Below, in pieces: positions 22,301 through 33,500 of a stretch of 64,000 bases of DNA. Under the pieces are notes generated by a model. The model saw only the letters and a list, made by a program, of their open reading frames with translations, ran no database searches and was not told the origin of the DNA. How positions within the stretch are numbered: the first letter of the stretch is position 1; each line of letters begins with the position of its first letter. A program made the position numbers and the translations under genes. The stretch comes from Pleodorina starrii (Eukaryota; Chlorophyta; Chlorophyceae; Chlamydomonadales; Volvocaceae), in contig BRXU01000008.1 in assembly GCA_030267565.1 (NCBI GenBank), positions 1,488,001 through 1,552,000 on the forward strand. The letters run 5' to 3'.

Positions 22301-24678
22301 CCGCCCGCACGCACAGAGTCCGCCCGAGCAGGCGGGAGTCGCCCATAAACCATCCGCACATGTTCAACAGCTCGAAAAGGAAGGGAAAGGAAGATGCATT
22401 ACGCCTGGCCTGACCTGCCGGCGTGCCTCTCCCTCCCTCATGGCGTCATGGGGGATCCTCAGGCTTCCCAGCCGGACCCACGGGTCGGTCCGGTCGGGGG
22501 CCGGAGGGCGGCTCGCGGGCGCGCGACGGCAGCGGCGGCGGCGGCGCGGGCGGCGCCGGGCAGGCGCAGCGCCGGCGGGTTGAGGTCCGGTCGGGAGGCG
22601 GCGACGCGGTAGGGAGCGCCGGCGCCTCCGCCGCCGCCTCAGCAGCAGCAGCTAGTGGCCGCGGCGGTGGCGGTGGCGGTTGGGAGGACGACGAGGAGTT
22701 GCAGCTGCCGGAAGGTGAGGATGCGGGATGGCGGTGGCCAGACGGCTGATGTTCTTTGTCATGCTGGTCATGCTGGTCAGACTGCGTCGCGCCTGAAGCT
22801 CGACGGCCTGGGTAAAAAGAAGATGGGGGGAAGGGAGACAGCGTCTCCGTTTACCGAAGCACCTCTAAGGGACCTTAAGGTCACGGGCTGTGATCAGGTT
22901 GCTGAGTCGCGCGGACCCGGTTGTTGTGCTGTGTGCCGGTAAAGCGTTGCGGGGCAGCGCTGGGTGTTTGTCCTACGAGGAGCATCGCGGCCAGGAGCGC
23001 CAACACCTAACAGCCGGTAGCGTTTGATCGGCAGCAGCACAGTGCAGCACAGTTATGAGTCCTGTTCGCTCTCGCCCGCCCCTCTGTCCGTCTGTCGGCG
23101 CGCCATGTGACCCGGCGCGCTCCTTCACCTCAACCCAAGCGCGCACCGCCCCCGCATGCCTCCGCCTCGCCTCGCCTAACCCCGTGTTAACCCCCAGCCC
23201 CCAAAACTCCAATCCCGTCTTCACGCCTCCGTGTCACCCTAAAAACCCAAAACCCTAAAACCCAACCCCAAAACCCCAACCCTATCCCCTTCCGGCTCAA
23301 AGGCATGAGCCGTCACGATCTGGAGGAGGCTCGCATGATGGAGGCGGCGCTACTGGGGGTGCCGTACGAGGGGCCCCTGCACACCTTCGGCTCGGGCCGC
23401 GCCGGCGGCGCCGGCGGCGCCGGCGGCGGTGCGGAGGATCGTGAGGTCGCTCCCGAGGTGTGGGAGCACCGGGAGCTGAGGTGGGACCAGGACCGGGCGT
23501 ACGAGGAGTCGCTGGCGGCGGACAGGTGCGGGAGGGGGGGCGGGAGGGAGAGGGGGCGGGCGCGCGTCACGTCGGGAGGCAGGTGCACGCTGGCCGGGGC
23601 GAGGGCGGCGGGGAGGGAAGATGGCGGCCCGCGGCTCGTGGGGCTGCTCGGCAGCAAAACCGTGCGTCGCTGCCACAACTCAACCCACCACGGTTTTGTG
23701 GCAAGGGCCCTTGGACCTCAGCAACGGCCCCTGGACCTCGGCAAGGGCCCCTGGACTTCCAGGGGCCTTTGTTGCCAGCGCGTTATTGATGGCCGGGCCG
23801 TGGCGCTGGAGTCTTCGGCAAGTTCCAGGGGCCCTTGTTGCCAGCGCGTTTTTTATGGCGCTGTGCGAGACTCTTGAAGGCACGTCAAGAGAGGAGAGCT
23901 CCCACCCATCCGCACGTAGCGACCACCCGGGACCCGGCTGTGTGTGTGTGTGTTTGTGTCTGGGACCGACGCAACGCAGGGCGAAGGAGCAGGCGGCCGC
24001 ACGCGCCAAGGCAGAGGCCGAGGCGCGTGAGCGGGAGCAGCGGGAGGTAGGCAGCGTGTGCGGAGCCGGGGGAGGTATGGGATTCGGGCTCCCGGGGGGT
24101 TTCGGGGCCGGGGGATGAAGCGCTGAGTGCGGGGGCGGGGGTGGGGACGCGCGCTGCATGCCGCGGGTCTAGGACAGAGGGGCCTGAGTTGCGGTGCGGT
24201 GCGTGTCAAAGGCCGGTCCCTACGGGCCGCGATGGGCTGAAAGGCGCTCGGTGGGCAGCTGGCGGCAGGGCTGCGGATTCCCGTGTGATTCCCGTGTCCC
24301 ACTCGAGTTGGGATCATCACGGATTCGTCTGTCGTTCCACCCTCCACTCGACGGCCAAACCTCCACCCCTCGGATGAGCGGCTTGCGGCAAGGCTCTACA
24401 TCGGAAGTTATCCTCCGGCCAAACTCCTTTGATCGGCTGGTTCCTAATTGGGAAGTGTGTGCGTGTGCGTGCGTGTGTGTTTGGCGGTTGTTGGGGGGGT
24501 TGCTCCCGCCCGATCGCCCCGACCGCAGGCGGAGGCTGCCGCCGAGCGCGCCGCCACGGAGGAGGCTGCCCGCGTGGAGGCGCTGGTGGCGGCCAAGGCG
24601 GGCAGGCTGCCGCAGGAGCCGCCCTCGTCGGACGCGGGCGCCATCACCGTCATGGTGCGTGACTGCGTGACTGCGTGC

Positions 24679-24711
<33 letters not shown>

Positions 24712-25469
24712 CGCACGTCTGGGGGGCTTGCTGGGGCCTGGGGGGTGGGCGGGTGGGTGCGTCTGCGTCTGCGGGGACGGGGCTTGCGCAGGGCCTGGGG
24801 AGGAAGGACCGAGGGCGGTGTTCCAAGACGCCCAGGGCCCCTGAGCGGAGGGAGCGAAGGCCTGCCAGTTGCCAGCCAGCCACAAGGGCTGTGTAGCTGA
24901 GCTCTGTGTGGCGAAGATCGCCACAGCCTCACACCGGCTCGGAGCGGCAGTTGGGTTCGGTGTGGGTGTTTGATGGCGGTTACAGCGCCCAGCGGCGTTG
25001 CGGCTACATGTTGATGGTAGTCGCGGGCTGGATTTTTGCATCGACTAGGATATTACGAGCAAAAAAAGGAGAGTAATGGGGTTTTCGCGCTCTCGTGTGT
25101 GCGCCGGGGGGCTGCCGCTGGCGCCGCGCTGCGCAGGTGCGCTTGCCCGACGGATCCCGCCACAGCCGCCGCTTCGCGCGAGGCGACCGACTCAGCTCCC
25201 TCTTCGATTTCGTCGACGTGGAGCTCGACTCGGCGGCAAAGGCGGCGGGAGCCGCCGCCGCCGCCGCCGCCGCCGCTGGCGGCGGCGACGCCGCGGCGGC
25301 GGCGGCGCAGCCGCCGCAGGCATCGCTCAAGCCCGGGACGTACAACCTGGTGGCTCAGTTCCCGCGGCGCGTCTTTGCTGAGGAGGACAGCGGCGGCAAG
25401 ACGTTTGAGGAGGCGGGGCTGGCGGGCGGCGGCGGCGCGGCGTTCTTCATCGAGCAGAAGGCCGGGTAG
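19356..25469 (+). CDS. UBA/UIM/UBX-domain protein (plant PUX8/FAF-like p97 adaptor)
   Basis: Likely an adaptor linking ubiquitinated clients to CDC48/p97. Exons: 19356-19698, then about 20937-21059 (start uncertain), 21788-21988, 22613-22714, 23303-23525, 23980-24046, 24529-24654, 25137-25469. From the second listed exon on, all phases agree. The first intron is unresolved: exon 1 ends in phase 1 and the next needs phase 0, so a small exon is probably missing between 19699 and 20936. Domains: UBA at residues about 8-46 (a fold with NYDLNRAVEFFFE); a UIM (DDDEELQRALAASM, about 98-111); acidic and charged coil; AYEESLAADR, the motif typical of FAF/PUX proteins, followed by an Ala/Glu coiled coil; a C-terminal UBX (VRLPDGSRHSRRF ... 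PGTYNLVAQFPRRVF ... FEEAGL) with a 40-residue Ala/Gly insertion. No UAS domain is seen, which favours PUX8/9 over FAF1/UBXD7. TGTAA at 26378 is a candidate poly(A) signal. Confidence 0.88.
20030..20115 (-). repeat. Possible tRNA-derived SINE fragment
   Basis: On the minus strand there is a box-B match (GGTTCGATTCCC, about 20048-20059), a 20-bp perfect hairpin (GCCTCCGTGGCCACGGAGGC, about 20068-20087) and, about 40 bp upstream, a weak box-A-like GGCGCAGTGCAGC. The T stem does not pair as in a functional tRNA. It lies in the unresolved first intron of the UBX gene. Confidence 0.3.
21079..21150 (-). repeat. Dispersed ~70-bp intronic repeat, copy 2
   Basis: Reverse complement of the copy at 5895-5966: GGGTAAAAGAAAACGGCCCG, then GGAACGCAACGCAGTTACC, then GGATATTACCGG. 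It lies in a UBX-gene intron. A partial third copy is at about 22013-22052 in the next intron, and a partial fourth at about 37898-37945. Confidence 0.75.
23236..23285. repeat. Interstitial telomere-like repeat (CCCTAAAA type)
   Basis: Degenerate CCCTAAAA/ACCCAAAA units directly upstream of the acceptor at 23302 in the UBX gene. The unit matches the Chlamydomonas-type telomere repeat read on the opposite strand. Confidence 0.7.
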
Positions 25470-26701
25470 AGGAGAGCTGCCGGCGATGGGGGCAGGGATG
25501 AGCCGGGAGGGGGGCCGCCCGCCCTCTGCTTGACGGCCGGAAGCCGGCCCATCGGAAAGGGCTAGCTAGGGCAAGGCGGCAGAGGGCCAATCGGTGGGGT
25601 GTGGGGCGGGGGTCAGTGCAGGGGCGGCGGCAGCCGGGGATGCAGAGCGCGTCCTGGGGGGCGGGCGGGGCGGTCGCGTTATCGCCGCCGCCGGTCGCCG
25701 TAACCGGTGACGCGCGCACCGCAGGCGTTGGCCGCGCTGGCGCACAGCTTGGCGTTTCGGGTGTGGTCGTTCGTCGTTGGCATATATTGGTGTTGGAGAT
25801 GGACCTCAACGCGCACTCACGATACGCTAGGGTTGCGTGTAGCGGCACGGCGCAATGCATGGGCGCTTTGGTGGTGGTGGTTCACGGCACGTCACATGCA
25901 CGCGCGTGCGTGCTCTCCCCGTGCGCACGCTGGCGATGTCGACCGAAGCGCGTAGCAACGTATCAACGCACACAATGCCTGCCCCCTCCCCCGTCGCGGC
26001 TGGGGAGGTTTACCTTGCGCGGTGCAACGGCAGCCGCACCGACCCTTTCCACCGGTTTGGGGTTTGCGGAGCCGGGTCGGGAGACGGATGGCTCGCTGCA
26101 CTGGCGTCGATGGCCATGTTGCGGGCCGCTCGGGCCTGAAGTCCCCACGGTCTGGGTCTCGGAATGGCGGGTCCGATGATCTGGGTCTCGGAGTGGCGGG
26201 TGCGGCGGGGTCGCGGAGGAAACCCGGAGTGCGGCGGCGCTGGACGGCTATGACGCATGTGGTCCTGGTCAGATTCGTTTCGGCGCCATTTTCGGCGTGC
26301 CGCCCACCCTGCCGCCTGGAGAAAAGCTTAACTACGGCTTGCGCCTACGGGTTTAGGCGAAATGGCGAGCTGCAATTTGTAAATGTGACGGCACCCTACG
26401 GTCTTGTTAACCGTCGCCTACCTTGCCTGCGTCGGCTGTGAACTCCGAAACCAGAGCTTTGTGACTTTCTCATGCTTTGCTGTTCAGGGTTTGCACTTTT
26501 CGAAATGCAGTAGTGGGGATAGCTATGAAAGCGAGGAAGGGAATACTTACGAAAACTCATTAAGATTTCCCGTTTCCCGCGAAAATGCCCGACAATCAAT
26601 CGCGACGATCCACTGCAACGACTTTCATCCTCACAAACCCCATAGGATGGCTACAGGATGAACGCTTTTCATGTTAACAAATTTCATAAAATGGCTCTAG
26701 G
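25470..26701. other. 3' region of the UBX gene and intergenic DNA
   Basis: No gene recognised. It probably contains the UBX 3' UTR (TGTAA at 26378) followed by sequence that becomes markedly AT-richer after about 26420. A 21-bp near-repeat (TCTGGGTCTCGGARTGGCGGG) occurs at about 26150 and 26180, and an imperfect 41-bp tandem duplication at about 26631-26713 ends inside the start of the next ORF. Confidence 0.5.
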
Positions 26702-27094
26702 ATGAAAACTTTTACGCGAAGACGCAAGAGCTCCCAGCCTGAGCTGACCAATGGGACACCTGAAAAACGCGTGGAGCCCCTGCCTGACACCGCTAACAAT
26801 CAGACATTCTTGTGGAATGAATCAAGAGATTCGGGGCGTGTTCCGGTGGAGGCGTCACCGGAGCATGAAAAACCAGTTTCAACGGCTTGCTCGCCTGTGG
26901 ATCAAGCAGGCAGCAAGCGGAAGCTAGATGCTCAAGCGGTGTTTGTCCGCAGAAAGGAGGCGCGCGTGGAGACGCCTGGAGAGACGTTGGAGCGCAACGA
27001 GAAGCCCGTAAATGAAGTGGGTTCGTTTGTTTTCGGCTGCAACTTCAAGGACTGTCCTTACAAAGCGGAATTATTCCTCAGACGAATTTCCTGA
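26702..27094 (+). CDS. Hypothetical basic/charged ORF, possible first exon of the WAPL-like gene
   Basis: Open frame of 130 codons from an ATG with composition less GC-rich than its neighbours. It starts MKTFTRRRKSSQPE and is rich in Lys, Arg, Glu and Pro. WAPL proteins often begin with a short K-T-[FY]-x-R-[RK] motif, so this could be the WAPL N-terminus: a donor after GAAGTGG (about 27022) joined to an acceptor before ACAGCGCTGG (about 27587) would keep frame. That splice is a guess. If it is not used, this is an orphan ORF. The start overlaps a duplicated 41-bp segment. Confidence 0.35.
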   Translation: MKTFTRRRKSSQPELTNGTPEKRVEPLPDTANNQTFLWNESRDSGRVPVEASPEHEKPVSTACSPVDQAGSKRKLDAQAVFVRRKEARVETPGETLERNEKPVNEVGSFVFGCNFKDCPYKAELFLRRIS

Positions 27095-27581
27095 TTGCTG
27101 CTGATACCCTGATTGCTGATGATACCAAGCATCCGTGCGCGGGCAGCAGTAGCTTTTCGCCTGGGTTGAGCTCTATCCCGGCACGACCCCCGCTCCCCCA
27201 GATCGGCCCATTCGACAGAATCGGTGCTTGTGCCGGAAACCATTCTTCTGCCCCAGCACCCATACAACCAGGCGATCGCCATTTCCCTCAATCCACTCTC
27301 GCCCTGCCCCCCAAACCTAGGCCCGCCCTCCGGACGCTCCGGCTGCAGCGCTGCCGGCACCGAAGCGGCAACTGCAAAGCCAGCTCGCCCGTCCGCCCGA
27401 CGCGGCAGCCCCGGCTGGGCTGCTCCAGGCTGGCAGCCCAGGCCAGTCCTCCCCGCCAGTTCCGTCCGGGCGCAGCCTCTTCAGCCGGCTGCCAGGTCGG
27501 GCAGGCCCCCCAGCCCCTTCCGCAGTCCCCTGCCGCGCCTCCGCGCCCCGGGCCTCTGCGACCACGTACCTGGGCAGGACG

Positions 27582-30500
27582 GTGCCAGACAGCGCTGGCG
27601 GCGACGGCGCCGACCCAGATGCAGATGCGGATGCGGACGCGGCGGTGGAGGTGTTTAGGACGGCCTTCTCGGGGGCCGGCGCTACGCGCGGAGGAGCAAC
27701 TGCTGCTGCCGCTGCTGCAAGGGCCGGACAGCTCCCCCCGGCGGAAGATGACCCACCCAGCCCCCGACATCAGCAACAGCAGCTACAGCAGCAGCAACGC
27801 TCGGAGCGGCAGCAGCAGACGCCGCCACCGAGGCCAGCGCTGCAACAACAGCAGCCGCAGCAGCAGCAGCAGCAACAGCAACGGGCGCGCCAGCAGCTTA
27901 GGAGCGGCGGCGCCGCGCCATTCACGGCTGGCGAACCGCCGCCGCCGTCGCAGCCGCCACCCGCGGCAGCCGCCACGGATCTACCTGCTACTGCTACTGC
28001 CGCCGCTCCAGTTCCTGCAGCGGTTCCCGCCAGGCCCGCCGCAGCTGCGTCGGGTGCGGCTACAGCCGGCACCAGTACCGCCGGCATCGCGGGGCGAGCA
28101 GGGCGGCCCATCGGGCGCGGCCGGCTGCCGGGCCTGCCGCCGACGGGCCAGCAGACGCAGACACCGCCGGCGGCGGCGCTCCAGGGGGCCGGCGGCTCCA
28201 GGGCGGCCGCCGCCACCGCCGTGGCAGCCGCGGCGGCGGCAGTGGCCCTCACGCCGGCGAAGCCGGCGCCGGGGTCGGCGGCGGCTGGGCCGGGCCGCGC
28301 AGCGGCCACGGCGGCGGCAGCCGCCGCGGCCGCGGCAACAGCGGCCGCGGCGGCGGCGGCTGCCCGGCAGGGCGGTGCCCGGGCGGGGTTCGCCGGGGTC
28401 GGGGCCGGAGCACCGGGTTTCGGAGCCATGATGATGGCGCAGCAGCGGGGCTCCTCCCGCGGGCGGGGCGGCGGCTCGCAGGGCGATTCAGAGGGGGTGG
28501 CGGCGGCGGCGGCGGCGGCGGCTCAGAGCATCGTCGAGGTGCGGTGCGGTCGGGGCCCGGCGCGGTGGGATTCATGGTCGGGAGGACACATGCACATGCT
28601 GATATGCACATGCACATTCTTCCGATCACCCGGAATCCCCGAATGCCTAAAGCACCGGGAATCCCTAGTGTGCGCACGCACCTCCCCAGTCGCGGCTGCG
28701 GTATCTTTTGTCTCAGCTACCTTGGACCCTTCCCTGTCGGGCAACGTGAAGCCCACGGCACCATTTTCCGCACCTCCACCACCTCCATCTCCAACCCCCG
28801 CCAGGCCTACCCCATGCTTTCCTCCCCACCTGCGTCGCCTCCGCCCCCAGTTGTATCCCTGCGTCACCTCCTTCCCAACGCTACGATTCATCTTCATTAC
28901 CCCACCTGCATGGATTACCCCATCTGCATGGATTACCCCACCTGCATGGATTACCCCATCTGCATGGATTACCCCATCTGCATGGATTACCCCATCTGCA
29001 TGGATTACCCCATCTGCATGGATTACCCCATCTGCATGGATTACCCCATCTGCATGGAATGGAGCATATCAATCCCTGACCCCATCTGCAGGACCAGGCC
29101 ACAGGCCACAGGCCTACCCCATCCGTTCCTTTCTTCCACCTCAAGTAGGCCTAACCCCATGCGGCGGCCCCCCATACGCCCCCCCCCCATGCGGCCCTTC
29201 CGACCCTTCCACCCATAAGGCCCAGGAGAGCGGTGAGCTGCTGCGGCTCCAAGACGACGCACAGTACGCCCTGGACGGCCTAGCCAGTGCGGACAGGGCC
29301 ATGACCGCAGCGGCGGCGGCAGCGGCAGCGTCTGCAGCGGCAGCAGGCGGAGGGGCCCCGCCCGGCGGCGCAGCGGCAGCGGCAGCGGGGCTGGGGGCGG
29401 CAGCGGCGGCGGGCGGCGCCGGCACGGGGGCCAGCGGGGCGGTGCGGGAGTCTGCTGCGGCTCTGGCGGGCATTTTGGCCACGAGACGCGGCAGGGCGGC
29501 GCTCGCGTGAGTGCTTAGGGTTTGGAAGGGGCGTGGGAGGCGGGGCGGGGCGGGGGAGGGGGAGAGGGAGGGGGTGGTTGACGGTGTGCCGGCCAGATGC
29601 CGGGCCGGAGGGGGGGTAGGGGGCGCGCTTACGCGGTGCAACACACGCGGCCGGAGGCAGGGTAAGGACGGAGGAGGAGTCGGGGTTCGGCTCGGTCCTT
29701 GAAACAGGACGAAGGAGTGAGTCCCGCCGACTGCCGGCTGGTCCTCGCTTCGCTTTGGCTACTTCCCGTTACGCCCCCCAACCCCCTGCCCGCCCTGGCC
29801 CCCCTCAGCCAGCCCACCAATCTGGCGATGAAGGCGCTGACGTCACTGGCCCGCGTGGCTGTCGTACCACGGGATCCCGTGGCGGCGCTGGCGGCGGCCA
29901 TCATGCTGCTGTCGCTCGTCCAAGAGGACGCGCTGCCCGCGTTTGGCGCGTCGTACGCGGCGGCCGTACTGGTGAAGCACGTGCTGCTGCAGGTACGGCA
30001 TTGTTGCTCGCTCGGGGCGGGGAGGGGGCGGGGCGAAGGGGGGGTGGCAGGGGCTTTGGAGAGCCGTGTGTATGTGCTGTGTCGAGCGTCCCGCAGCCCT
30101 GTCGCGCCAGGTCACGGTACGGCAGCGTTTCTCCGCCGCGCACATCCCCCCTCCCTCTAGCCCCCCTCCCCTCCTCCCCCTTGCAATTGCCTGCCTGCCA
30201 TCACGCCAACCTGGTACACATGACTCGCCGTCCCTCCCTCCCTCTCCCTCTATAAGGGAATACCCGCACCCTATGAAACACATTCCTTCTCTCCTCCCCT
30301 CCCGCCCTCCGTTCGCGTTCCCGCCTCCGCCTTCCCCCTAGGCGGAGAACGACCCGCCCCCCCTGCTGCAGCTCCAGAACGAAACCCACATCCAGACCCA
30401 GCCGCGTCTACAAGACGCGCCTGCGCCCCCGGCGGCGCCCCCGGCGGCGGCAGCCCCCGGAGCCGCTCCCTCGGCGTGGGCCCTGCTGCAGGACGCTCGC

Positions 30501-33500
30501 GCCGCCGCCGCCGCCGCCGCCGCCACCGCTGCTGCTGCCGCCAGCGGGGGCAGCAACCCCACTTCCTCCTCCGCTGCTGCTGCTGCTGCGGCGGCGGCGG
30601 CGGTGACAGCGGCTAGCCGCGCTGGTGCCACTGCTGGCGGAGGCGGAGGCGGGAGTGGGGCTGGAGGCGGCGGCGGCGGTGGTGGATGTGACGGCACGGT
30701 GCTGCGGCTGCTGCGGCTGGTGCAGGAGGGAGCGCTGGCGCGGCAAGTGGGCCGAACGGACCTGGTGCGTCCCGGGCAGGAAGGGGGTTATCCACGTACC
30801 GGTATAGGCCGGGTGGGGTCGTGGGACTCTGAAGGGGGCTGAAGGGGAGGGAGGTGAGGGCTGAAAGGGGGGGCTAGGGGGGGTTGGAGGTGGAAGTGGA
30901 ATGGGCGGATGTGGCGCGGTCTAGACCAACTTGCGTTATCCCATCCAATCAGCGACTTGTGGCAATCGTCCAATTGTTTCCTTGCAAAGCACCGTGCGTT
31001 TCAGGTGCACAGCTGTCCCGCATTCGGAGACCACACACCACAGACCACAGACCGACACACTTCACATCCGCCCCCACCACAGCCACGCCGTCTCCGTCCC
31101 TTCGCTGCGGTATCTTTTTTCTTTCCCACCACAGCCACGAAACAGCCACGAAAGAAGAAATGAACTCCAAACCAAAACTAACCTCCCCCCCCCGCTGTTT
31201 TTTTTCAGACGAGACGGCCTTCTTCTCTTACATTACCGCTCACGGGCTCCGACCTATACGTGGATAAACCCCCGGGAACAACACTCCCATGTTGGCGACC
31301 CTTTCCTTGCGTTATTTATTAATTTTCTTCCTTCTACTTAGCGCAGTCAACGGTCTTTTTTGATATGGCTTGTCACCGGCTGTGACACCGCGACACCGGC
31401 TGATAACACCTCTTCCTCCTCGCCACCTCGTTCACCTCGTTCACACCCACACACCCACGCACGCACACACACGCCCCCAGGTGGTGGGTCCGCTGCCGCT
31501 GGTGCTGCTGGCGATGGTGGCGGCGTCGGAGGCGTCCCCCAAGCGCATCAAGTACACGGAGCGTTTCAAGGTGCGTGGGATGTTGCGGTTGAAGGGTTTT
31601 TTAGGGTGCGATGCCGGGAAGTGGGGAGCGAACCCCACCTGAATGGGGGCTGCGGCGCGGTGCGGTGCGGTGCTCACCTGCGGTACGGCATTCACCACGC
31701 TGTACGGCATTCATCATGCGGTACGGCAGGAGCTGCTAGAGGGACACCGCTGCGGAAACGGTGCCGTACTGTGCGGACATGCGCGACGTGGCGTGGTGGC
31801 GTGGCGGCGGGATTGAATTTTGGGATGTCCGTTACATTTGCGGGCACACATACACTGATACACACAGTACGCGGAGGGGACCGCGGGTTCAGGGCCGATC
31901 ACGGCGTTCCCAATCATTCTTCACACTTCATCGATCCCAGCGCGGTTTCCCCCGGCTCATTTCTTTCTGTCCTTTACCCACCCGCAACGCCATGCCGGCG
32001 CGGGCGCCTCCCAAACACGCCGCCGCCGTACTTCTGCCCTGCTATCGTACTGTCGTACCCGCGCCGTACTCAACAGGACAACCTGCTCAAGGTGGGCATT
32101 CTGCCGCTGCTGGGGCGGCTGGTTGCCGCTCGCCGGGACGCCGTTGTACGGCACCTGGACGACAAGCGGGCTGCCGCCGTCATCGCCGTCGGCGGCGGCG
32201 GCGTCGAGTTGCTTCCGCCGGAGGCGGCAGCGGAAGTGGCGGCGGCGGCGACGGACTCCTGGACCAACGCCGACCCCGCTGGCCCGGCGGCCCAGTCCCG
32301 GGATGGCGGCGGAGGCAGCGGCGGCGACGCTGCCAAAGGGCTGTCCGGGGTCGGCGCCGACGGGGCAGGGGCCGCCGACGGCGGCAGGGGCGGCGGGGGC
32401 TGCGACGACGGCGGCGTTCGCCCAGCAGCCGATCCGTACATGTTCTTCGGCTCAGACCCGCACGACCGCTCGCAGAGCATTCCGCCGCCGCCGCCGTCGC
32501 TGGGTCTTGCGGCTGCTTCGCCGCCGCCGGCGCTGCCGCCGCACTCGGCGCCGCCGCCGCTGCCGGCGCCGCTGCCGCAGTGGTGCCTGTGGGAGCTTCA
32601 GCTGCTGCTGCGGGTGATGGAGAACGCGACCTTCACCCACAAGCGCAACGAGAACGAGCTTCTGGCGCTGAGGGTGCGTACGGCACTGCCGCTGGAGCAC
32701 GCCGCCGCCGCGGCGGCGCCGCCGCTGCCGCCGCCGCTGCCGTCGTCGCAGCCGATGATGGGCTCACAGCCCTCGCAGTGCTCCCTGGATTGGATGGATC
32801 TCACGAAGACGCAGATCACCGGCGGGGAGGCGGACGCGGCGGCGGAGGCGGAGGCGGGGCCACCTTTCGTGGCCGTGCTGGTCGACCTCGTACGGCAGCT
32901 TCTGGAGCTGATTGAGGACGGCGATGGCGATGACGACGGCGGCGGCGCCGCCGCCGCCGCCGCCGCTGCCATGGGTGTCGCTCGCGGCCGCGGCCCGGCG
33001 ATGCCCGTGCCGCCCGCCGCGCCCGTGCAGCCGTCCGCCGGCGCCGTGTGCAGGGTGGCCGCGGCGGTGCTCATGAACCTCACGCACGAGCACCCCGACG
33101 GCGCGGCGGCGGTGGCGGCGGCGGGCGGCCTGCAGGCCGTCGGCGGACTGGTGTGGCGCTGCTGCCGGCCCCAGCCCGTGGCGCAATGTCCGCCAGAGCA
33201 GCAGCACCACCACCACCACCCCGACGGTGGCGGCAGCGGCGACTGTACGGCACCCCAGCCGCCGCGGCTGCAGGTGTGCCGTGACGCAATCGTGGCATCG
33301 ATCGACAGTATCAGCGTGGGGCTGGGTCTGTTGATCAACATGACTGTCCACAGCGTCGCCAACAGACGAACCCTGCGATCGGCCGTGCTGGCGGCGGCGC
33401 CGCCGCCGCCGCCAGCGACAGCAGCCGCGCCGCCGCCGTCACAGCTGCAGGCATCGCAGGGCATGCCCCGTTCCCTGGCGGCGTCGCCGACGCCGGCGTC

